Made by a program: the position numbers and the translations under genes
Shown: positions 7,166-14,033 of the stretch, one piece after another
How the letters are laid out: every line of letters begins with the position of its first letter
Numbering within the stretch: the stretch's first letter is position 1
Assembly: GCA_012523385.1 (NCBI GenBank)
Contig: JAAYIO010000073.1
Coordinates: forward strand, 1 to 28,208
DNA: 28,208 bases
From: Methanomicrobiales archaeon
Lineage (GTDB): Archaea; Halobacteriota; Methanomicrobia; Methanomicrobiales; Methanomicrobiaceae
Direction: 5' to 3'
The notes under the pieces: model-generated
Seen by the model: the letters and a program-made list of their open reading frames with translations, nothing else
The model's database searches: none
Told to the model about the DNA's origin: nothing

Positions 7166-9079
7166 GTGGAACTCTGGGTATTACTGATCTTCCTGATCCT
7201 CTTCCCTGCACTGGTGGCATTACTGTTCGGCATTCTGCCGAACAGCCGCCTCAGGGATACAATAGTGGTACTGGTGTCTGCGATTATCATTGCAGCCAGC
7301 CTGTGTCTCTTTGTACTGTTTGCAGGGGCCGGAAAGGTATATGTTGACATCAACGGCGACATGATCTCCCAAATCATGATCGGACTTGAAGTCATCATAT
7401 CCGCCGGTCTTCTGTATCTTGCCGCAAAATATCGGCAATATATCATTGCCGGGCTTGTCGTAGTCCAGCTGGGAGTGGTGATATATGCCGAATCTCTTAT
7501 GCAGGGAACGGAAGCACTGAACAATCTATTCATTGACCCGTTCTCTATTATCATGGCGATGATAATAGGCATCATCGGTAGTCTGATCTGTATCTACTCT
7601 GTGGGCTACATGCGCGACTATCATGCCCACCACCCGGAGATGCCGGACAAACGGCGCTGGTTCTTTGCCCTGCTTTTTGTTTTTTTAGCAGCAATGTTCG
7701 GCGTGGTATTCTCCAATAATCTCTTCTGGCTCTTCTTCTTCTGGGAAGTGACCACCCTCTGTTCCTTCCTCTTAATTGGATACGCCTGGGACGAAGAGTC
7801 ACGAAAGAATGCGTTCTGGGCTCTCCTTCTGAACCTCGTCGGCGGTCTTGGATTTGCATTCACCTTTATCTATGTCGGAATGATTGACCCCTCGGGGAAT
7901 CTTATCATGATGGATACCCTGCTTGCAGCAGGCCCTGCCATCGCCATGATCCCTGCGGCCCTCATCGGGTTTGCCGGTCTCACGAAAGCGGCACAGATGC
8001 CGTTCTCTTCATGGCTGGTCGGCGCAATGATTGCTCCCACACCGGTGTCAGCACTCCTGCACTCAAGCACTATGGTAAAGGCCGGTGTCTATGTCATCAT
8101 CCGGTTTGCCCCCATCTATGACGCAAGCATGGTCGGCTACATCATCTCCCTTGTAGGCGGTGTGACGTTCCTTTTGGCTTCAGGCATTGCGATATCGCAA
8201 TCCAACGCAAAGAAAGTCCTCGCCTATTCAACGGTTGCAAACTTAGGCCTTGTCATCGCCTGTGCCGGTATCGGTTCGTATGCGGCCGTCTGGGCAGCAA
8301 TATTGCTGGTAGTGTTCCATGCCATCGCAAAGTCCCTCCTCTTCCTCTCAGTAGGAACAGTCGAACACAAAATTGGCAGCAGGGATATCGAGGACATGAA
8401 GGGCCTTATCGGCCGCCTGCCGATAATGGGGCTGATGATGATCATCGGCATTGCCGGTATGTTCCTTGCCCCCTTCGGTATGCTCATATCAAAATGGGCA
8501 GCCCTGCTCTCATTTATTGAGGCCCAATACGGATTTGTGCTCGTCATTCTGCTGGCATTCGGCTGTGCAGTAACAGTATTCTTCTGGACAAAATGGCTGG
8601 GTAAACTGATTGAGGTTGCATGGAAGCCAGAACGCATGGAAGTAAAAATATCAAACTTTGAATTCAGTGCCCTCGTGCCCCTCGCGGTGTTGATGGTCGC
8701 AGTCTGTATCGGGTTCCCCTTGCTTTCCACCTATCTGGTAGTGCCCTATGTCTTTGCCATCTACGGTTTGTCAGCGACCCTCGGGCAGGCCAACATGATC
8801 ATCATGGTGATGATGGTCTTCATGGTGCTCGTGATGCCGCTTTCCCTGTTTTATTTCCGGAAAAACCGCAAGATCGTGGCGCATTACGTGGGTGGCCGTC
8901 CGGCCACTCAGGACATGCATTTCAAGGGCAGCATCGGCGTGCAACGCCCGGTGGCACTGGGGAACTATTATCTCACAGATTACTTCGGTGAACAACGTCT
9001 CTCACATATCGGCAACGGTTTGTGCATCATATTCATTGCGATGATTGCGATCGTACTCATTCTGGGGGTGGGGATATGA
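7166..9079 (+). CDS. echA: Ech hydrogenase subunit A (NuoL-like ion-translocating membrane subunit)
   Basis: EchA is the large antiporter-like subunit that moves ions as Ech couples ferredoxin and H2 turnover. The 637-residue protein is almost entirely membrane-embedded. It carries NuoL/MrpA-type signatures: a membrane Glu in FFWEVTTLCSFLLIGYAW and the HSSTMVKAGVYVIIRF segment with the conserved Lys. The M. barkeri protein is of similar length. The start is GTG at 7166, chosen for the AGGTG eight bases upstream. It heads the operon, and its stop overlaps the echB start (ATGA). The order A-B-C-D-E-F and the subunit sizes match Ech better than the larger Eha, Ehb or Mbh operons. Confidence 0.92.
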   Translation: MELWVLLIFLILFPALVALLFGILPNSRLRDTIVVLVSAIIIAASLCLFVLFAGAGKVYVDINGDMISQIMIGLEVIISAGLLYLAAKYRQYIIAGLVVVQLGVVIYAESLMQGTEALNNLFIDPFSIIMAMIIGIIGSLICIYSVGYMRDYHAHHPEMPDKRRWFFALLFVFLAAMFGVVFSNNLFWLFFFWEVTTLCSFLLIGYAWDEESRKNAFWALLLNLVGGLGFAFTFIYVGMIDPSGNLIMMDTLLAAGPAIAMIPAALIGFAGLTKAAQMPFSSWLVGAMIAPTPVSALLHSSTMVKAGVYVIIRFAPIYDASMVGYIISLVGGVTFLLASGIAISQSNAKKVLAYSTVANLGLVIACAGIGSYAAVWAAILLVVFHAIAKSLLFLSVGTVEHKIGSRDIEDMKGLIGRLPIMGLMMIIGIAGMFLAPFGMLISKWAALLSFIEAQYGFVLVILLAFGCAVTVFFWTKWLGKLIEVAWKPERMEVKISNFEFSALVPLAVLMVAVCIGFPLLSTYLVVPYVFAIYGLSATLGQANMIIMVMMVFMVLVMPLSLFYFRKNRKIVAHYVGGRPATQDMHFKGSIGVQRPVALGNYYLTDYFGEQRLSHIGNGLCIIFIAMIAIVLILGVGI

Positions 9080-9945
9080 TCACGGGAATACCCTTTGAAA
9101 TTCTCTTTGCCATCGGCTTTGTCATCCTTGCACCGTTCATCGGTGCATTCATTGTCGGTATTGACCGCAAGGTGACTGCCCGGAAGCAGGGGCGTGTTGG
9201 CCCGCCCGTGCTTCAGCCGCTCTATGATATTTTCAAATTGTTTGAAAAGGAGAAGGTAGTCGTCACGAACGAGGTGAACTTCTACATCCTCTCGCACCTG
9301 ATATTTGTAGTATTTACCGGAGCGCTCTTCTTTTCCGGCGGAGATATCCTGCTCGTTATCTTCGCACTGACGCTTGCACATGTCTTCCTGATTCTCGGAG
9401 CTTATGCAGCAGTATCTCCCTACAGCCATGTCGGAGCAGGACGTGAGCTCTTACAACTGATGGCAGTCGAGCCAATGCTCATTATTGCAGCAGCCGGGTT
9501 CTATATGGTCACCGAATCCTTTGCGGTGAAAGACATTGTACTCTCTCCCGGTCTCCCCGTAATGACCATCCCCCTGATCTTTGTTGGCATCGTCTTTGTG
9601 CTCACCATTAAGTTGCGCAAGTCACCCTTTGACCTCGCAACCTCCCATCATGCCCATCAGGAACTGGTGGAGGGACTGACCACCGAGTTTGCCGGCCCCA
9701 CTCTCGGTATGGTCGAGATTGCACACCTCTACGAGACCGTATTCCTTCTTGGCATCGTCTGGCTCTTCTTTGCCTCTGCCTCAATGCCATGGATCGGGGT
9801 TCTTGCCGTCATCATTGTCTATTTCCTTGAGATACTCGTAGACAATACTACCACACGTGTTCGCTGGCAGGTAATGCTCAGGAGTGCATGGCTCGTGGCA
9901 CTCGTTGCCGGTGCAGTCAACCTGGGGGTTCTTGCCCTGATGTAA
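9076..9945 (+). CDS. echB: Ech hydrogenase subunit B (NuoH-like membrane subunit)
   Basis: EchB is the NuoH/HycD-type membrane subunit that joins the soluble hydrogenase arm to the ion-translocating part. The product is 289 residues with about eight membrane segments. The conserved cytoplasmic loop GRVGPPVLQPLYDIFKLFEK lies near the N-terminus, with a further loop KLRKSPFDLATSHHAHQELV. The reading frame is open further upstream to 9022, but the ATG at 9076 is preferred. It overlaps the echA stop as ATGA, follows a GGGGGTGGGG ribosome-binding site, and the extra upstream residues are His/Asp-rich and unlike the family. echC follows 17 bases after the stop. Confidence 0.92.
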   Translation: MITGIPFEILFAIGFVILAPFIGAFIVGIDRKVTARKQGRVGPPVLQPLYDIFKLFEKEKVVVTNEVNFYILSHLIFVVFTGALFFSGGDILLVIFALTLAHVFLILGAYAAVSPYSHVGAGRELLQLMAVEPMLIIAAAGFYMVTESFAVKDIVLSPGLPVMTIPLIFVGIVFVLTIKLRKSPFDLATSHHAHQELVEGLTTEFAGPTLGMVEIAHLYETVFLLGIVWLFFASASMPWIGVLAVIIVYFLEILVDNTTTRVRWQVMLRSAWLVALVAGAVNLGVLALM

Positions 9946-9962
9946 GGAGGTGAGTTGAAAAA

Positions 9963-10409
9963 ATGTCATATATTACAAAATCCCCATGGGTTATCCATTA
10001 CGACGGGTCCAGCTGCAATGGATGCGATATTGAAGTGCTTGCATGCCTCACCCCGCTCTATGATCTGGAGCGGTTCGGGATTGTCAATACCGGCAACCCA
10101 AAACACGCCGATGTCTTTTTAATCACCGGCGGCATCAACGAACAGAGCCGGGCAGTTGTCAAAAACACCTATGACCAGATGCCTGACCCCAAGGTCGTGG
10201 TCGCTGTTGGCATCTGCGCCGCCACCGGCGGGGTATTCCGGGAATGTTACAATATCATGGGCGGGGTTAACGAGGTCATCCCGGTCGATGTCTATGTTCC
10301 CGGATGTGCTGCCCGTCCTGAGTCCATCATTGACGGCGTTGTCCGTGCCCTCGGAATCCTCGAAGAAAAACGGGCAAAAATGGCAGAAAATGGGGGAGAC
10401 AAGAAATGA
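9963..10409 (+). CDS. echC: Ech hydrogenase small subunit C (NuoB-like, [4Fe-4S])
   Basis: EchC is the electron-transferring small subunit that holds the cluster next to the NiFe site. The 148-residue protein has the four cysteines expected for the proximal (N2-type) cluster: Cys18 and Cys21 (SSCNGCD), Cys85 (GICAATGG) and Cys115 (PGCAARPE). There is no twin-arginine signal, as expected for a cytoplasm-facing group 4 hydrogenase. A near-perfect ribosome-binding site AGGAGGTGA (9945-9953) begins on the last base of the echB stop and sits nine bases before the ATG, the strongest in the operon. Its stop overlaps the echD start (ATGA). Confidence 0.94.
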   Translation: MSYITKSPWVIHYDGSSCNGCDIEVLACLTPLYDLERFGIVNTGNPKHADVFLITGGINEQSRAVVKNTYDQMPDPKVVVAVGICAATGGVFRECYNIMGGVNEVIPVDVYVPGCAARPESIIDGVVRALGILEEKRAKMAENGGDKK

Positions 10410-10792
10410 TCGTACAAAAACACACCATTATAGAAATTCCGGTCACCGAGCTTCTGAAAAAGACGGAGGAGTACCACGCAAAGGGGCACCGGCTGGTTCA
10501 GATCGGCTGCACCCCTCTTGGAGACCGGTATGAAATCAATTATACCTTCACCACATCATACGACTTCGAGAGCCTGCGGTTAACAGTTCATGACGACGAC
10601 ATCATACCCAGCATCTCTGATACCTACTGGGGGGCATTCATCTACGAAAACGAGTTACATGACCTCTTTGGATTTACCGTAACCGGTATGAACGTCGACT
10701 TCAAGGGTCATCTCTTTGAGACAAGCGTGCCGACACCCTTCAAAAACATGCCATCTGTCACCATTGTTCCTAAAGGAGGGGATAAGAAATGA
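10406..10792 (+). CDS. echD: Ech hydrogenase subunit D (NuoC-like)
   Basis: EchD is a small soluble subunit related to the NuoC/30-kDa family; it packs against the large subunit and has no cofactor. The 128-residue protein carries the family segment FIYENELHDLFGFTVTGM in its C-terminal half, and its length fits Ech. The ATG overlaps the echC stop by four bases and follows a purine-rich GGGGGAGA. The gene's own stop overlaps the echE start by four bases, and AAAGGAGGGGA near its end is the ribosome-binding site for echE. The role is assigned by family and position. Confidence 0.88.
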   Translation: MIVQKHTIIEIPVTELLKKTEEYHAKGHRLVQIGCTPLGDRYEINYTFTTSYDFESLRLTVHDDDIIPSISDTYWGAFIYENELHDLFGFTVTGMNVDFKGHLFETSVPTPFKNMPSVTIVPKGGDKK

Positions 10793-11868
10793 GTAACCGG
10801 ATTGTTGTACCATTTGGCCCTCAGCACCCCGTGTTGCCTGAGCCGATTCATCTGGACTTGGTGCTTGAAGACGAGCGGGTTGTTGAGGCAATACCCACTA
10901 TCGGATATATCCACCGCGGCCTTGAGAAACTGGTTGAGAAGCGTGACTTCAAGGACTATGTCCTTATTGCAGAACGTATCTGCGGAATCTGTTCGTTTAC
11001 TCACTCTGTCACCTACTGCAATGCGATTGAACAGATCATGGGCATTGAGGTACCACCACGGGCACAGTTCATCCGGACCATCTGGATGGAGTACTCAAGG
11101 ATGCACTCCCACCTGCTCTGGCTCGGTCTGACGGCTGACGCCATGGGATTTGAGAACCTCTTCATGAACGCATGGCGTTTGAGAGAGGAGATCCTCGACG
11201 ATATGGAGGCCACCACCGGCGGGCGGGTCATTCAGGGGTCGTCAAAGGTTGGCGGTATCCGCCTCGATATTCCGGACGAAAAACTCGGCGAGATGGTGGA
11301 TCACCTAAAAGCGATACGACCTCGCCTCGAGGAGTCAAACCGTATCTTTACCCACGACCAGACGGTGCGTCACCGGATGCGGGGACTCGGCGTGCTTACG
11401 AAGGAGGAGGCATGGGATCTCGGTGCGGTCGGCCCGGTGGCCCGCGGCAGCGGGTGTGACATGGACGTCCGTTCAAGTGGCTACTCGGCATACGGGGAAC
11501 TCGGATTTAAGCCAATTACCCTCCCTCATGGTGACTGTCTGGACCGCTGTCTCGTCCGTTCACAGGAAGTGCTTGCGGCCGTTGACCTCGTCGAACGGGC
11601 GGTGGCAAAGATGCCGGACGGACCTATCGAAGAGAAGGTAAAAGGTAACCCGGACGGTGAGTGCTTTGCCTTTACAGAACAGCCCCGGGGCGAATGTATG
11701 CACTACGTCAAGGCAAACGGCACAAAGAATCTCGTCCGCCACCGCGTGCGGACACCGACCCTGACAAACATCCCGCCCCTTGTCAAGATGCTTGCGGGCA
11801 TTGAACTGGCGGATGTGCCGGTGGTAGTGTTGACCATTGACCCGTGTATCGGGTGTGCGGAGAGGTGA
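10789..11868 (+). CDS. echE: Ech hydrogenase large subunit E ([NiFe] catalytic subunit)
   Basis: EchE holds the NiFe active site for reversible H2 oxidation and proton reduction. The 359-residue protein keeps both Ni ligand pairs: Cys65 and Cys68 in RICGIC and Cys353 and Cys356 in DPCIGC. The NuoD-like body includes RMHSHLLWLG. The protein ends only three residues after the last ligand (AER), so there is no C-terminal peptide for a maturation endopeptidase to remove; processing-independent maturation is inferred. The start overlaps the echD stop. No hyp or endopeptidase genes lie in the window. echF follows six bases after the stop. Confidence 0.95.
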   Translation: MSNRIVVPFGPQHPVLPEPIHLDLVLEDERVVEAIPTIGYIHRGLEKLVEKRDFKDYVLIAERICGICSFTHSVTYCNAIEQIMGIEVPPRAQFIRTIWMEYSRMHSHLLWLGLTADAMGFENLFMNAWRLREEILDDMEATTGGRVIQGSSKVGGIRLDIPDEKLGEMVDHLKAIRPRLEESNRIFTHDQTVRHRMRGLGVLTKEEAWDLGAVGPVARGSGCDMDVRSSGYSAYGELGFKPITLPHGDCLDRCLVRSQEVLAAVDLVERAVAKMPDGPIEEKVKGNPDGECFAFTEQPRGECMHYVKANGTKNLVRHRVRTPTLTNIPPLVKMLAGIELADVPVVVLTIDPCIGCAER

Positions 11869-11874
11869 GAAAAT

Positions 11875-12255
11875 ATGGCATTATTTTCCATGCTTAAGCG
11901 GGCACTGGTGAATGTGGTGAGCAAACCCGCCACCCTGATGTACCCGGCGACGCCTGCCAAGCGGTATGAGGCATCCCGCGGGCATTTGACTATTGACATC
12001 AACGAATGTAGCTACTGCGGCAACTGCGAGCGTCACTGTGTCTCACAGGCGCTTGTGGTAGACCGGGAGGCCCGGACGTGGCAGATTGACCGCCTCCGCT
12101 GTATCATCTGCGGTGTCTGTGCTGAAGTCTGCCCAAAAAACTGTCTCTTCATTGAATCCGACTACCACCCATCGGCCATCGGGCCGACGGTGGAACTCAT
12201 GCAGGGCCCACCTGCGCCGCCCAAAAAAGAGACGAAACCAATAGCTAAGGAATAA
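11875..12255 (+). CDS. echF: Ech hydrogenase subunit F (two-[4Fe-4S] ferredoxin-like)
   Basis: EchF passes electrons between soluble ferredoxin and EchC. The 126-residue protein has two classical CxxCxxCxxxC motifs: Cys45, 48, 51 and 55 (CSYCGNCERHC) and Cys76, 79, 82 and 86 (CIICGVCAEVC). It ends in a Pro/Lys-rich tail. In the first motif the residue after the fourth Cys is Val rather than the usual Pro, as in many NuoI-like subunits. The ATG is six bases after the echE stop, and the ribosome-binding site GAGGTGA overlaps that stop. It is the last gene of the operon; T runs follow within 40 bases. Confidence 0.94.
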   Translation: MALFSMLKRALVNVVSKPATLMYPATPAKRYEASRGHLTIDINECSYCGNCERHCVSQALVVDREARTWQIDRLRCIICGVCAEVCPKNCLFIESDYHPSAIGPTVELMQGPPAPPKKETKPIAKE

Positions 12256-12271
12256 TCCCCCGCATATCTTG

Positions 12272-12296
12272 TTTTTTGATTTGAAACTATTTTTTT
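12272..12296 (+). terminator. Poly-T terminator of the ech operon
   Basis: T6 (12272-12277) and T7 (12290-12296) lie 17-41 bases after the echF stop in an AT-rich stretch. Confidence 0.55.
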
Positions 12297-12396
12297 GCAG
12301 ATTCGGCGTTCTTTTGAAGTTCGTGAACTTTTTTCAGTTTATTCCCCGTTCCCTGCCACGATTCATCTGAACAGTGCAATCGCTACTGATTGTATG

Positions 12397-12603
12397 CTAT
12401 CCCCGTGATGCAGTCTCTTCTATCGTGACTTCCTTTTCGCATACCACTGCATCCTCAGGAAGAGAACGGTCTCCGTCAAAGATGAGGATAGTGTCCGGAA
12501 TGAGACCGCAGCGCAGGAGAAGGTCAGCATAGGTCTCACCCTCTGCATAGGTAATCTCTAAAACAGTCTGTGAACGAATGAACCGGAATTTTACAACGGG
12601 CAT
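12397..12603 (-). CDS. MoaD/ThiS-like small beta-grasp protein
   Basis: The 68-residue protein has the compact pattern of sulfur-carrier or ubiquitin-like beta-grasp proteins. An N-terminal strand VVKFRF is followed by a central helix (TYADLLLRCG), then the strand-loop ILIFDGDRSLPEDAVVCEKEVTIEE, which resembles the ThiS/MoaD core. The C-terminus is ETASRG and lacks the terminal Gly-Gly needed for thiocarboxylation or conjugation. It may therefore have lost carrier function, need trimming or use another chemistry. There is no close ribosome-binding site; GGTGAC is about 15 bases upstream. It lies behind the lipoprotein gene on the same strand, separated by a T-rich run. The family call is an inference from the pattern. 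Confidence 0.6.
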   Translation of the reverse strand: MPVVKFRFIRSQTVLEITYAEGETYADLLLRCGLIPDTILIFDGDRSLPEDAVVCEKEVTIEETASRG

Positions 12604-12627
12604 ACTCAGTATCTGGAGTCACCGGGT

Positions 12628-12657
12628 AAAAAAAGAAGCGGAAAAAGGGTCTCTCCA
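12628..12657 (-). terminator. T-rich terminator after the lipoprotein gene
   Basis: On the minus strand T5 and then T7 (12628-12634) follow the lipoprotein stop within 30 bases. They precede the MoaD-like gene and partly separate the two transcripts. Confidence 0.45.
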
Positions 12658-13101
12658 TCAGAAGGGAAGGGAGAGATATCCCATCTGATCGATTTTCGTC
12701 GTCACCACCGGACTCATTTTTTTGTTGATGATATCGTCGTATCCCACCGGCCCTGCCACAAGCTTGATAGCAACCGTCGCACTTCTGATATCGCCGGGGG
12801 GTATGGTGCCGAATTCTACGCTTTCATGAGCCATACGTGACATCTGAGTGGAGTCAGGAGTCATCAGCGTGACACTGGCAACGACATCACTTGCTGACGC
12901 TGTTCCGGTATTTGTGGCCGTAAGGGTCATGCTGTACCAGATGGTTTCCGAGGCAGAATCCATACTCGTAATGGCGATGTCGGTTGCCGTCACAACGACT
13001 TCTGGTTGTGCATCGGTGCATCCTGCGGCAACGAAGACGCAGATGAAACAGGCAAAGAGACAGGTAAGACGGATATAAGGAGATGCAGACGTTCTTTTCA
13101 T
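12658..13101 (-). CDS. Exported lipoprotein of unknown function
   Basis: The 147-residue protein starts with a basic region and a hydrophobic stretch (11-27) ending in the lipobox VAAGC. Cys28 is the probable lipid-modified residue, so the protein is likely anchored outside the cell. The rest is a single beta-rich domain with alternating polar/hydrophobic strands (ATDIAITSM, WYSMTLTATNTGTASASDV, ATVAIKLVAG). This resembles the immunoglobulin-like FxLYD/CARDB domains of archaeal surface lipoproteins, but no family is confirmed. The start is the first ATG before the signal peptide; no Shine-Dalgarno site is present. No function can be proposed. Confidence 0.7.
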   Translation of the reverse strand: MKRTSASPYIRLTCLFACFICVFVAAGCTDAQPEVVVTATDIAITSMDSASETIWYSMTLTATNTGTASASDVVASVTLMTPDSTQMSRMAHESVEFGTIPPGDIRSATVAIKLVAGPVGYDDIINKKMSPVVTTKIDQMGYLSLPF

Positions 13102-13201
13102 TAATCAGTTCATTGTTTCTGCGGGAAAAAATACCTATCGGACACCTGCCTCAAAGCCTGATACAGGCATTTATCATTCTTACGTGCAAAGAATTAGCAT
13201 A

Positions 13202-13816
13202 ATGACAATGACACTTCCGCCGTTTGAAGAGGTGGCCGTATTCCATGGGCACATCTGCCCCGGCCTTGCATTTGGGTACCGTGCAGCAGAGTATGCAAAA
13301 AAATCTCTCAACACCGGCCGTTCAGAGGATGAAGAGATGGTGACGATCGTAGAGAACGATGCCTGCATGATCGATGCCATCCAGTACATCACCGGTTGCA
13401 CGATGGGAAAAGGCAACCTCATCTTCCGTGACCATGGCAAACCGGTTTACACCTTCATACTCCGAAACGGTAACAAGGCAGTGCGGATTGCCCAGAGACC
13501 TGCATTTGGCATGGACACCCTCTTCCCTGAGATAACAGAGATTCAGGCACGGGTAGCCGCAGGAACAGCCAGCGATGCAGACCAAAAACAGATGCAGGAA
13601 CTTCGCTCTGCAATGATCAAGAAGATTCTCACCGCCCCCCTTGATGAAATATATGAATGCAAAGAGGTTACCCCGGAACTGCCCGAGCGGGCCCGCATCT
13701 TCAAATCGGTTCCCTGCCAAACCTGTGGAGAACCAGTATCTGAACAGCGGGCACGCGTGCAGAACGGTAATGTCGTCTGCATACCCTGTTTCGATGCGTA
13801 CACCCGCGGCTGGTAA
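13202..13816 (+). CDS. FmdE-family protein with C-terminal zinc finger
   Basis: FmdE-family proteins were named from the molybdenum formylmethanofuran dehydrogenase operon of Methanothermobacter and are common in methanogens; their biochemical role is not settled. From the ATG at 13202 the protein has 204 residues. The family core is FHGHICPG (14-21), with Cys19 the likely metal ligand, then ENDACMIDAIQYITGCTMGKGN (Cys55, Cys66). The C-terminus has two CxxC pairs, Cys172/175 and Cys193/196, forming a treble-clef-like zinc site. A GTG 18 bases upstream and an ATG six bases downstream are alternatives. The chosen ATG is about 29 bases after TTTATCA and has no Shine-Dalgarno site, suggesting a leaderless mRNA. 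No fwd/fmd subunits are nearby. Confidence 0.85.
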   Translation: MTMTLPPFEEVAVFHGHICPGLAFGYRAAEYAKKSLNTGRSEDEEMVTIVENDACMIDAIQYITGCTMGKGNLIFRDHGKPVYTFILRNGNKAVRIAQRPAFGMDTLFPEITEIQARVAAGTASDADQKQMQELRSAMIKKILTAPLDEIYECKEVTPELPERARIFKSVPCQTCGEPVSEQRARVQNGNVVCIPCFDAYTRGW

Positions 13817-13822
13817 ATCCGC

Positions 13823-13842
13823 TGGGTAACCCACTCTTTTTT
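13823..13842 (+). terminator. Terminator after the fmdE-like gene
   Basis: TGGGTAACCCA (13823-13833) is a short perfect inverted repeat followed by CTC and six T, ending 26 bases after the stop codon. Confidence 0.5.
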
Positions 13843-14033
13843 CGGCCGGCCTCTCTCCCTCTCTCTTCCGCTTCTTTTCTTAGTCATTACCAAAAGAGAG
13901 CGAACCGCAGATACGTCATGGAGAAAATGGCATGAATAATTTTCTGATAGCGGAAAGCATCAGGGAAAAAAGGTATGCTCCAACACATTAATCCGTGATT
14001 CTGAACACATATATTATATATTCAGGGGGTGTT

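Noticed and set aside
9022..9075. 18-residue N-terminal extension of EchB
   Set aside because: It overlaps echA coding sequence widely, is His/Asp-rich and unlike the family; the ATGA overlap with a good ribosome-binding site is a better start.
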